From contig NZ_JAAVUW010000011.1 in the NCBI RefSeq assembly GCF_018449605.1, positions 62,001 through 126,000 of the forward strand: a stretch of DNA of 64,000 nucleotides, written 5' to 3'. Source of the stretch: Luteibacter sp. dw_328 (GTDB lineage Bacteria; Pseudomonadota; Gammaproteobacteria; Xanthomonadales; Rhodanobacteraceae). Below the pieces are notes generated by a model. It saw only the letters and a program-made list of their open reading frames with translations, was not told the origin of the DNA and ran no database searches. Position numbers and translations under genes: made by a program. Positions 55,562 to 62,176 of this stretch are shown in pieces. Within the stretch, counting starts at the first letter, position 1; each line of letters starts with the position of its first letter.

Positions 55562-55593
55562 AAAACCCCGCATGTGAGTGCGGGGTTTTTTTT
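55562..55593 (+). terminator. Rho-independent terminator of the cold-shock gene
   Basis: An 11-bp stem (AAAACCCCGCA / TGCGGGGTTTT) with a 6-nt loop ends in a T8 run. It stands 23 bp after the stop codon. Confidence 0.93.
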
Positions 55594-55664
55594 GGGCTCT
55601 TCGCGGAATGCCGGGGGCGCCGCGGCGGGCGGGGACGTCGCGGCGGACGCGGACGTCGCGGCGC

Positions 55665-55808
55665 AGAGCCTTCGGTGCCCACCCTCGCTGCTCAGACACG
55701 TCCTCCGCGTTTCGTACCGGAAAGGCCGCTGCGCGGCCGTGTACTTATATGGCCTACGGCCGCTCCACTTGTGCGGAACTCGCCTCGAGGGTGGGCACCG
55801 AAGGCTCT
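55665..55808. repeat. 144-bp element bounded by 23-bp perfect inverted repeats
   Basis: The left arm AGAGCCTTCGGTGCCCACC-CTCG (55665-55687) is exactly the reverse complement of the right arm (55786-55808). The interior holds a GC-rich block with GGCCGCTGCGCGGCC and GGCCTACGGCC hairpins. There is no obvious target duplication. It may be a miniature mobile element or a structured RNA. Confidence 0.8.
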
Positions 55809-56077
55809 CCCGAACCCTGAGGTTCGCGTGGGTCGAGCCAAAACGCGCGGCAGCGTCGTCGGCAGGCACGCCGGCACGCAGGCACAGGCGCGAGGACGTG
55901 ACCGGCAACCGGTGCCAGCAACCGCTTCCGCATCGGCGCGGGTTCCGGGACCGGCCGGTCCCGACGACGGCACCACGCAACGGCTCTCCTTCCCGCTGAC
56001 CAAGGTCTCCCCGCGAGACGCTAAAGTGTAGAGAGCGACGGCGAAGCCGAGCCCGCGAAGCCGAAGGCGAGCCATGC

Positions 56078-56102
56078 GCGAGGTGCGAGGTGCGAGGTGC
56101 GA
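56078..56102. repeat. GCGAGGT tandem heptamer repeat
   Basis: Three full copies of GCGAGGT and a partial fourth stand head to tail, ending 22 bp before the stop codon of the neighbouring membrane protein gene. Confidence 0.8.
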
Positions 56103-56123
56103 CGATGCCCGTTGCGGTGGCGC

Positions 56124-56453
56124 TCACGAAGGCGTCGAGGTGTCGCCGCCGTGGAAGCGGCCGAACAGTCGCGCGCACAACAGGCCCATGAGCAGGACGC
56201 CGAGGCCGAGCGCTGCGACATCGCCGGTGGCCCTCCAGTCGAAATTGCCGCCGCGCCGGATGAGTGCGTAGCTGACGACGAGATTGAAGAAGCCCCAGCA
56301 CACATTGATTGTCGAGGAGGAAAGACCTTTCCCCCGCGGCTTTGCAAACGGACTCTGGAACGCTCTTCCGGTCACCCCGCTGACGAAGTGAGGGATGGCG
56401 TTCGTGAAAAAGAGACCCGCGAAGAAATAGGACACGAGATCAAGCCATGCCAT
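56124..56453 (-). CDS. small multi-pass membrane protein
   Basis: A 109-aa protein with three hydrophobic segments (AWLDLVSYFFAGLFFTNAIP, STINVCWGFFNLVVSYALI and VAALGLGVLLMGLLCARLF). The polar stretch between the first two carries FVSGVTGRAFQSPFAKPRG. I do not recognise a named family, though small conserved proteins of this design occur in bacteria. AGGAA lies 10 nt before the ATG. It lies 33 bp after the marR stop on the same strand, so it is likely in the regulator's operon. Confidence 0.82.
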   Translation of the reverse strand: MAWLDLVSYFFAGLFFTNAIPHFVSGVTGRAFQSPFAKPRGKGLSSSTINVCWGFFNLVVSYALIRRGGNFDWRATGDVAALGLGVLLMGLLCARLFGRFHGGDTSTPS

Positions 56454-56486
56454 TGCTGTGGTTTCCTGGAGCGGGCCGCGATGGGC

Positions 56487-56939
56487 TCAGAAGTCGGTGA
56501 GTCGCTGCAGCAGTCGTATCGCGGCGGCGAGTTCGCTTTGTTCGACGGAAGAAAGTTGCGCGTGCAGGGCGCGGACGAGCCAGTCGTCCTTGGCGGCGCG
56601 ACTTGCCTTGATGGTCTTGCGAAAGGCCGTTGTCAGGTCGACGAGGGTTTGCCGCCCGTCGGTCGGGTCGGGTCTGCCGGCGATAGCCTTCATTGCTTCG
56701 AGCCCGGCCACGGTGATGCGCATGGACTGGGGCCGCACGCCTTCCGCACGAGCCAGCGCCGACACGGTAGCCGCGCCGTCGCGGTCGAGACGGAGCAGGA
56801 CGGACTTCTGCGACGACGTGAAGTCGCCCGGATGCGATTGCTCCCTTAAGCGCCTGACCAGCTTGCCGCCGGTAATTCGTAGTTCGGCGGCCAGTGAGGC
56901 AAGGGATGGGGCTTCGGAGGCGGCAGAGGGTTTGGCCAT
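56487..56939 (-). CDS. MarR family transcriptional regulator
   Basis: A 150-aa winged-helix regulator. The N-terminal helices (LASLAAELRITGGKLVRRLR) and the DNA-binding part (FTSSQKSVLLRLDRDGAATV followed by SALARAEGVRPQSMRITVAG) and wing (GRPDPTDGRQTLVDLTTAF) are clear MarR features. It is followed on the same strand by the small membrane protein gene, and a tandem palindromic operator lies 20-47 bp upstream of its start. Autoregulation with ligand relief is expected. The ligand is unknown. Confidence 0.93.
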   Translation of the reverse strand: MAKPSAASEAPSLASLAAELRITGGKLVRRLREQSHPGDFTSSQKSVLLRLDRDGAATVSALARAEGVRPQSMRITVAGLEAMKAIAGRPDPTDGRQTLVDLTTAFRKTIKASRAAKDDWLVRALHAQLSSVEQSELAAAIRLLQRLTDF

Positions 56940-56958
56940 GGGCGGACGATATCATGAA

Positions 56959-56986
56959 TACAGAAAAACTGTACAGGTAAACTGTA
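56959..56986 (-). promoter_or_regulatory. tandem operator of the MarR regulator
   Basis: Two inverted repeats TACAG-N5-CTGTA stand back to back, at 56959-56973 and 56972-56986, sharing the palindrome CTGTACAG at the centre. They lie 20-47 bp upstream of the marR start codon in an AT-rich patch that includes TATAAT-like sequence. Confidence 0.72.
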
Positions 56987-57155
56987 TAATGTCGTGGCGA
57001 AGTACTAGGGGTCAAGTGAGCGATCGCGCGGGCCAGGGCGGCATCACGCCTACGTGAGAGTCTTCCGAACGCGCTCGGCAGGTCCGCTTTCGGGCTTACG
57101 AAGGCTGCGGAAAGGCCGGGCATCACCGAGCGCCTCATCGGGCGAACGTGGGCCC

Positions 57156-57566
57156 ATGCATAGTCGTGGCTCTTCACTCGTCGAATCCCTCGTCGCCATG
57201 TCGATCTTTTCGATCGGAACGGCAGCGACCGGCGCATGGTTCGCGCAGAGCCTCGCTGCCGACGCGCAGGTGTCGCGGGTGTTGGCGGCGGATGCGATGG
57301 CTGCAAGCCTGGCGGCCCGCATGCGATACAACCGGGCCGGTGTGGCGGGAGGTCACTACACGGTGTCGGTGGATGCGTCGAGCTGCGTTCATGCCTGCGA
57401 TGCCGCCGCATTGGCCTCCGACGACATGCGGCGCTTCCGCGAAGCACTGACGACACACCTCGGGCCGGCGGCGGACGGCCGGGTGCAATGCGATGTGGCG
57501 GAAGCGTGTGACATCCGCATGACCCGGCAGGGGCGAGAGGTGCTGGCATGGCATGTCAGGTTGTGA
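57156..57566 (+). CDS. type IV pilus modification/minor pilin PilV-like
   Basis: A 136-aa prepilin-like protein. The leader MHSRGSSLVESLVAMSIFSI has the prepilin peptidase pattern, with Gly before the S/F position and Glu at +5, followed by a hydrophobic helix. The rest (NRAGVAGGHYTVSVDASSCV and a C-x-C region) is short and pilin-like. PilV is normally longer (about 180 aa). It overlaps the next pilin gene by 19 bp. Confidence 0.8.
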   Translation: MHSRGSSLVESLVAMSIFSIGTAATGAWFAQSLAADAQVSRVLAADAMAASLAARMRYNRAGVAGGHYTVSVDASSCVHACDAAALASDDMRRFREALTTHLGPAADGRVQCDVAEACDIRMTRQGREVLAWHVRL

Positions 57567-58063
57567 GAGCCCGTGGCTTCAGCCTCGTCGAGCTGAGCGT
57601 GGGGTTGTGTATTGCTTCGATCGTCGCGGTCATGGCAACGACGTCGCTCGCAGCGGCCGGTATCGCATTACAGCGACACCTGATCGCAAGTCGTGATGAA
57701 GACCGGGCATGGTTGGCGCTGGCCGCCATCGTCCGCGATCTGCAGCTCGCCGATGAATGGCATATGTGCACGGAGGCGCGTGACTGTCCGGAGAAGGCGA
57801 TGGCCAGGGAGTACGACATGCCTGCCTTGCTGGCGGGAAACGTCGCGTGGCTGGTCGCGGATGAGCTGCGTCGTTGCGATAACGTCTGCCAGACGTACGT
57901 CGACGGCGTTGCGTCGCTCGAGGTAATTGCGGACATTCCCGCGCACGAGGGACTCACTGATCGCCGGCCGCTTCTGCAATGGCACGGGGACCGGGCCCGT
58001 GCGTTGGAGATCACCGTGACCCTGCGCGACCGTCGCCGCTTCAGCCAGGTCGTGTCCCGGTGA
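57548..58063 (+). CDS. prepilin-type minor pilin (PilW/PulJ-like)
   Basis: A 171-aa protein with the methylation motif RARGFSLVELSVGLCIASIV and the hydrophobic helix that follows. The C-terminal domain has cysteines in HMCTEARDC and RRCDNVCQTYV that could form disulfides. PilW is usually longer (over 200 aa). It overlaps the gene before it by 19 bp and the next by 4 bp (GTGA), so the three are one transcript. Confidence 0.82.
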   Translation: MACQVVRARGFSLVELSVGLCIASIVAVMATTSLAAAGIALQRHLIASRDEDRAWLALAAIVRDLQLADEWHMCTEARDCPEKAMAREYDMPALLAGNVAWLVADELRRCDNVCQTYVDGVASLEVIADIPAHEGLTDRRPLLQWHGDRARALEITVTLRDRRRFSQVVSR

Positions 58064-58272
58064 GGCCCGGGCCCTTGAGGCGCCACCGACAGCCCATCCG
58101 CGGATCGATCCTCATCCTTGTGCTCGCGGTGTTAGCCATGCTGACGATCCTGGGCGCCATCCTGTCGCGGTCCGTCTATACGCGGTCGATGGCGCTGCAG
58201 GATGCCCGGCGCGGTGGCACCTCACACGTGTCGCATGCGACCATCGGGGAGGGCGCAAACGGTGCGCCGTAG
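58060..58272 (+). CDS. short PilX-like pilus assembly protein, possibly truncated
   Basis: A 70-aa product from a GTG start overlapping the preceding stop. The sequence QPIRGSILILVLAVLAMLTI then LGAILSRSVYTRSMALQDAR is that of the PilX N-terminal helix. Full-length PilX proteins are about 150-200 aa, so this one is either a degenerate remnant or a minimal protein. No pilY1 or pilE follows; the next gene is an asparaginase. Confidence 0.62.
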   Translation: MRPGPLRRHRQPIRGSILILVLAVLAMLTILGAILSRSVYTRSMALQDARRGGTSHVSHATIGEGANGAP

Positions 58273-58285
58273 AACGAGGATGTCC

Positions 58286-59305
58286 ATGGACCGCAGACGA
58301 TTCCTGCAGGGGGCGACGATCGCGTCCGGGGTGGCCCTTGCTACCAAGAGCCTTGCCAGGGGCGAGCCGCCGGCGGCATCGGGTGGGATGGTTCCGCGCG
58401 TCTGCTCCACCTGGGACTTCGGCGTCGCCGCCAATCAGGCAGCGTGGAAAGTCCTCTCGGGGGGTGGCCGCGCACTGGATGCGGTGGAGCAGGGCGCGCG
58501 CGTTCCCGAAGCGGATCTGCGCAATCACAGTGTCGGCCGCGCCGGTTATCCGGATCGCGACGGCAAGGTGACCCTGGACGCCAGCATCATGGACGAGCAC
58601 GGCAACTGCGGCGCGGTGGCCGCAATGGAACACATCGCGCACCCCATTTCCGTGGCACGCCGCGTGATGGAACGCACGCCGCACGTGTTGCTCGTCGGTG
58701 ACGGCGCCACGCAGTTCGCGATCGAACAGGGCTTCCCCCGCGAGGAACTATTGACCCCGGAATCGGATAAGGCCTGGCACGAATGGCTGAAGACGGCGAA
58801 GTACAAGCCGTCTGCCAACAGCGAGGTCAAGACCTATAATGCCGGTCCGGGCGGAACGCCGGGCGATGCAAGCAATCACGACACCATCGGCATGCTCGCG
58901 ATCGACGCGAAGGGCAACCTGTCCGGTGCCTGCACGACCAGCGGTATGGCCTGGAAGATCCACGGTCGCGTCGGTGACAGTCCGATCATCGGCGCGGGTC
59001 TTTACGTCGATAACGATATCGGCGGCGCGACATCCACCGGCGTCGGTGAGGAAGTGATCCGCAACGTCGGCAGCTTCCTCGTGGTTGAACTCATGCGTCA
59101 GGGCCGATCGCCCGAGGATGCCTGCCGGGAGGCGGTCGAGCGCATCCTCCGCCGCAAGCCGGACGCGAAGGATCTCCAGGTCGGCTTCCTTGCCATGGAC
59201 AAGAAAGGCAACGTCGGCGCGTGGGCAATCCAGTCCGGCTTCTCTTACGCGGTGTGCGATGCGAAGAAGCAGGACACCCTGATTCCCGGCAAGAGCACGT
59301 ATTGA
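58286..59305 (+). CDS. N4-(beta-N-acetylglucosaminyl)-L-asparaginase / isoaspartyl peptidase family
   Basis: A 339-aa Ntn hydrolase that self-cleaves at Thr in GDASNHDTIGMLAID, giving two subunits. A twin-arginine signal (MDRRRFLQGATIASGVALAT) directs the folded precursor to the periplasm. Further active-site wording is GATSTGVGEEVIRNVGSFLV. It cleaves the asparagine-glycan bond or related amides. GAGG lies 6 nt upstream of the ATG at 58286; an ATG at 58280 is an alternative start. It precedes cutC by 2 bp. Confidence 0.93.
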   Translation: MDRRRFLQGATIASGVALATKSLARGEPPAASGGMVPRVCSTWDFGVAANQAAWKVLSGGGRALDAVEQGARVPEADLRNHSVGRAGYPDRDGKVTLDASIMDEHGNCGAVAAMEHIAHPISVARRVMERTPHVLLVGDGATQFAIEQGFPREELLTPESDKAWHEWLKTAKYKPSANSEVKTYNAGPGGTPGDASNHDTIGMLAIDAKGNLSGACTTSGMAWKIHGRVGDSPIIGAGLYVDNDIGGATSTGVGEEVIRNVGSFLVVELMRQGRSPEDACREAVERILRRKPDAKDLQVGFLAMDKKGNVGAWAIQSGFSYAVCDAKKQDTLIPGKSTY

Positions 59306-59307
59306 CC

Positions 59308-60027
59308 ATGGCTCTACTGGAAGTTGCCGCGAACTCGATCGCTTCCGCTTTCGCCGCGCAGTCCGGTGGCGCCGGGCGCGTGGAGCTATGTGCGAGCCTG
59401 GACGAAGGTGGCGTGACGCCGTCCCACGGCACGATCGCACTGGCACGGGAGGGTCTGGACATCCCTCTCTACGTGCTGGTCCGGCCGCGCGCGGGAAACT
59501 TTCTTTACGAGAACGCCGAGATCGAATCCATGCTCGACGACATTGCCCACTGCGCGGACCTCGGTTGCGATGGCGTGGTCGTCGGTGCACTGACCGCCGA
59601 GGGCGAAGTGGATGCCGAGGCCTGCCAGTTGTTCCTGCAGGCTGCCGGTTCGATGGGCGTCACCTTCCATCGTGCCTTCGATCTCGTCGCCGATCGCAGC
59701 GCGGCGCTGGAGACGGTGATCGAACTGGGCTTCGAACGTGTGCTCACCTCAGGCGGCATGCACAGCGCCGTGGCGGGTGCTTCGTCCATCGCGCGCCTGG
59801 TGGCACAGGCGGGCGGTCGCATCGTCGTCATGCCTGGCGCGGGCATCGAGCCCGACAACGTGGCCGCGTTGCGTAATGTGACCCGAGCACGCGAATTCCA
59901 CGCCTCCGCCAAGCGTCGCCTGCCGTCCGGGATGCGTCGAACGCCCTCGGACGATCTCGGCATGGGCGGCGGTGAGATTCGTACCGATGAAGAAACCGTT
60001 CGTGCGCTGGTTGCGGCGCTGAGCTGA
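59308..60027 (+). CDS. cutC: CutC family protein
   Basis: A 239-aa TIM-barrel protein of the CutC family. Family phrases are SGGAGRVELCASLDEGGVTP, IPLYVLVRPRAGNFLY, DGVVVGALTAEGEVD and TFHRAFDLVADRSAALE. CutC was named for copper homeostasis, but a catalytic role as a hydrolase is also considered. It follows the asparaginase stop by 2 bp, so both are probably in one transcript. Confidence 0.94.
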   Translation: MALLEVAANSIASAFAAQSGGAGRVELCASLDEGGVTPSHGTIALAREGLDIPLYVLVRPRAGNFLYENAEIESMLDDIAHCADLGCDGVVVGALTAEGEVDAEACQLFLQAAGSMGVTFHRAFDLVADRSAALETVIELGFERVLTSGGMHSAVAGASSIARLVAQAGGRIVVMPGAGIEPDNVAALRNVTRAREFHASAKRRLPSGMRRTPSDDLGMGGGEIRTDEETVRALVAALS

Positions 60028-60041
60028 ACTAGGGGAATCCC

Positions 60042-60557
60042 GTGAAGCGTCTCACCTACCGCCTTGCCGTCGCCAGCCTGATTGGCCTCGCAGCCCACAC
60101 CTCGGCCGTCATCGCCGCCGAAAGCGTTCGTTATCTTGCCCCGGGTAAATCACCGGTGACCCTCGACGAGAAGTCCCTCGCCGCGATGCCGCGCGTGACT
60201 GTGCAGGCGGGTTCGCATGGTGACGCACCGAGCGCGTGGGAAGGCGTTGCGCTGGTCGAGGTACTGCGCGCCGAAGGTGCACCGCTTGGCAAGGCGCTAC
60301 GCGGCGATGCGCTGGCGAACTACGTCAGAGTGACCGCGACGGATGGGTATCAGGTGGTCTTCGGGCTGGGTGAACTCGATGCCGACATGGGTGCGGCACG
60401 GGTCGTTCTGGTCGATCGGCATGAGGGGAAGCCACTCGATGAGAAGGACGGGCCGTTGCGGCTGGTCGTGCCGGGGGATCAGAGAGCGGCGCGTTGGGTT
60501 CGGAGTGTTTCGACGATCGAGCTGATCAGCGCGTCGACGCGGCCGCCGAAGCCTTGA
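60042..60557 (+). CDS. periplasmic molybdopterin-binding-fold protein
   Basis: A 171-aa exported protein starting with GTG. The signal peptide MKRLTYRLAVASLIGLAAHT ends near VIAAE. The mature part (SAWEGVALVEVLRAEGAPLG, then YVRVTATDGYQVVFGLGELD and GPLRLVVPGDQRAARWVRSV) matches the oxidoreductase molybdopterin-binding domain in a short, stand-alone form. Such stand-alone domains may bind cofactor or act as accessory proteins. No partner oxidoreductase is adjacent. It follows cutC by 14 bp. Confidence 0.85.
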   Translation: MKRLTYRLAVASLIGLAAHTSAVIAAESVRYLAPGKSPVTLDEKSLAAMPRVTVQAGSHGDAPSAWEGVALVEVLRAEGAPLGKALRGDALANYVRVTATDGYQVVFGLGELDADMGAARVVLVDRHEGKPLDEKDGPLRLVVPGDQRAARWVRSVSTIELISASTRPPKP

Positions 60558-60574
60558 GGCTGAGGCGACCTGCT

Positions 60575-60630
60575 TTCGCCGATGAATCGGCTCCTACCGA
60601 GCAGGAGCTAGCCGATTCATCGGTGATGCT
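60575..60630. repeat. REP-like repeat copy
   Basis: A left arm CGCCGATGAATCGGCTCCTAC and a right partner GTAGCCGATTCATCGG-like unit (GGAGCTAGCCGATTCATCGG) form an imperfect palindrome between two converging genes. It belongs to the family seen near 23.7, 27.7 and 33.6 kb. Confidence 0.8.
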
Positions 60631-60632
60631 TT

Positions 60633-61490
60633 TCAGGAGGAACTGACAGGCGTGAGCAGCTTCAGTCCGCTGCCGACGAGGGACAGCTGCCCGTCCGGTA
60701 GCGCGTCCGTGCTGCCGCTATCCTTGCGGTCTTCCTTTACCCAGTCAGCCGTTTCCTTCGGGCCCGGCACGTAGGCAGTCCACTGCCCGTACGTGTCGGC
60801 GGCGGCGCCATTGCGGTTGAGTCTGAACATCACCGGCGCGCGGACAATATAGAACGGGTCGTTCGCGTGCGGCCCGCTGCTCGGAATGTGGAAGGTCCAG
60901 TCCCTGGCCGCGAGTACGCTCGGACCGGCAAGGGCCTTGCGCCAGACGCGCATATCGGGATCGGATCCCACCACGCCCAGGTTCACCTGCTCGGCGCTGA
61001 CATCGACCACCTTGCCGTCGTGTCCGACCTTCATCAACAGGATGACGACGCCCTCGACGCGATCGGTCACGGCGGCCATGGGATAGCCGGGCGCCTTTCG
61101 CTCGGCATAGCTGATCTGCTCGCCGTCCTTGTGTTCGTCACCGAACGTGGCACCCGCGACGCGGGCGACGAAGTCGCTGCTGTCGGCACCTTCACGACGC
61201 GCCACGATGCGCAAGCTCATGGGCGCTCGTGCATTGACGGCGTGGCCGTCACGCAGGACCGGCTCGAAACGCCACGCGGCAGCTGTGTTCTGGACCAGGC
61301 CGAGCACGTCGGCGGGCACTTTGTCTTTCTTGTCGATCTCATAGGAGGCCACGCTGCCATCCGGCGCGACGGTGACGCTGCCGGTGAGGATCATGCTGGC
61401 CTCGACGCGCTTGCGCACCGCACCGGGGCCGCCGGCACTCGCCACGCCGGCGATGGCCAGGGCTGCCAAACCAACGAATAGACGCTTCAT
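60633..61490 (-). CDS. periplasmic protein with TonB-C-like domains
   Basis: A 285-aa exported protein. The signal (MKRLFVGLAALAIAGVASAG) starts at the ATG at 61490, which has GGAG 6 nt upstream. The mature part contains two segments resembling TonB C-terminal domains: GSVTVAPDGSVASYEIDKKD with WRFEPVLRDGHAVNARAPMS, and YPMAAVTDRVEGVVILLMKV with HDGKVVDVSAEQV. It lacks the TonB membrane anchor and proline linker. It may act in the periplasm as a receptor-gating or binding protein. The role is uncertain. Confidence 0.75.
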   Translation of the reverse strand: MKRLFVGLAALAIAGVASAGGPGAVRKRVEASMILTGSVTVAPDGSVASYEIDKKDKVPADVLGLVQNTAAAWRFEPVLRDGHAVNARAPMSLRIVARREGADSSDFVARVAGATFGDEHKDGEQISYAERKAPGYPMAAVTDRVEGVVILLMKVGHDGKVVDVSAEQVNLGVVGSDPDMRVWRKALAGPSVLAARDWTFHIPSSGPHANDPFYIVRAPVMFRLNRNGAAADTYGQWTAYVPGPKETADWVKEDRKDSGSTDALPDGQLSLVGSGLKLLTPVSSS

Positions 61491-61528
61491 GCGCTTCTCC
61501 ATGTCAGGTGGTCCGCAAAGTATGCCAG

Positions 61529-62176
61529 CTAGCGTATGTCAGGAACGAGACCGGCTGGTGTAGCGGCCACAATCTGCCGGCCGGGGGCGGCGGTGACCTC
61601 GTAAAGTCCGGTGAGGGTGCCAAAGGCGGGCAACATGCCGACATCGCGGTCGAAGACGAACGCAGGCAGACGATGCCTGCGCCAGCCGTCGCGGATGACG
61701 ACGCCGGGATGTACGTGGCCGGCCAGCGTGTACCCGGTAGTGTGCGGATGCGGATGGTGCGAGAACACGAACGGCGCGACATCGAGCCGGTCCGGGACCA
61801 CGTCGATACCGAGCGAGCGAACATCGAAGTGGCGATCATGGTTGCCGGCGATCAGCAGCACGTCGATGTCCGCGTGGAAGCGGCGCCACGCACGCACACG
61901 GTCCACCCACGCACTCCGTTCCGTGGCGGCACCGTGGACGAGGTCGCCGAGGACGACGAGACGTTCCGGTGCGAACTCGTGAATCAGGGCATCCAGGCGT
62001 GCGAGGTCGTCGTCGGTGTCGCCACTGGGAACGGCGATGCCCGCGCGACGGAAGACGGCACCCTTGCCGAAATGCACGTCGGACACGAGCAGGGTACGCG
62101 CGGCTGCCCAGTACACCGCGCGCTGCGCGTGCAGCGTGAGGCGTTCACCGGCGACGACGATGTCGAGCGTCATCAT
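61529..62176 (-). CDS. pdeM: ligase-associated DNA damage response endonuclease PdeM
   Basis: A 215-aa calcineurin-like phosphoesterase. Metal motifs are LLVSDVHFGKGAVFRRAG, VVLGDLVHGAATERSAW, IAGNHDRHFDVRS, FSHHPHPHTTGY and LAGHVHPGVVIRDG. PdeM belongs to a set with an ATP-dependent ligase, a DEXH helicase and an exonuclease that acts in DNA repair. It overlaps the helicase stop by about 4 bp and is translationally coupled to it. Confidence 0.94.
   Translation of the reverse strand: MMTLDIVVAGERLTLHAQRAVYWAAARTLLVSDVHFGKGAVFRRAGIAVPSGDTDDDLARLDALIHEFAPERLVVLGDLVHGAATERSAWVDRVRAWRRFHADIDVLLIAGNHDRHFDVRSLGIDVVPDRLDVAPFVFSHHPHPHTTGYTLAGHVHPGVVIRDGWRRHRLPAFVFDRDVGMLPAFGTLTGLYEVTAAPGRQIVAATPAGLVPDIR

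Larger units (their letters stand above)
55594..56123. other. gene-free stretch rich in short repeats
   Basis: About 530 bp with no supported gene; long frames exist on both strands only because stop codons are rare at this GC content. The region contains two copies of GGACGTCGCGGCG (55633-55645 and 55651-55663), a 144-bp inverted-repeat element (55665-55808), and GCGAGGT repeated in tandem (56078-56102). It looks like accumulated repeat debris or a noncoding element. Confidence 0.55.

Noticed and set aside
55063-56301. A 412-codon minus-strand frame through the MTI phosphorylase end, cold-shock gene and repeat region
   Set aside because: It overlaps firmly identified genes and low-complexity repeats. 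Its composition is Arg/Pro/Ser-biased, as expected from reading noncoding high-GC DNA.
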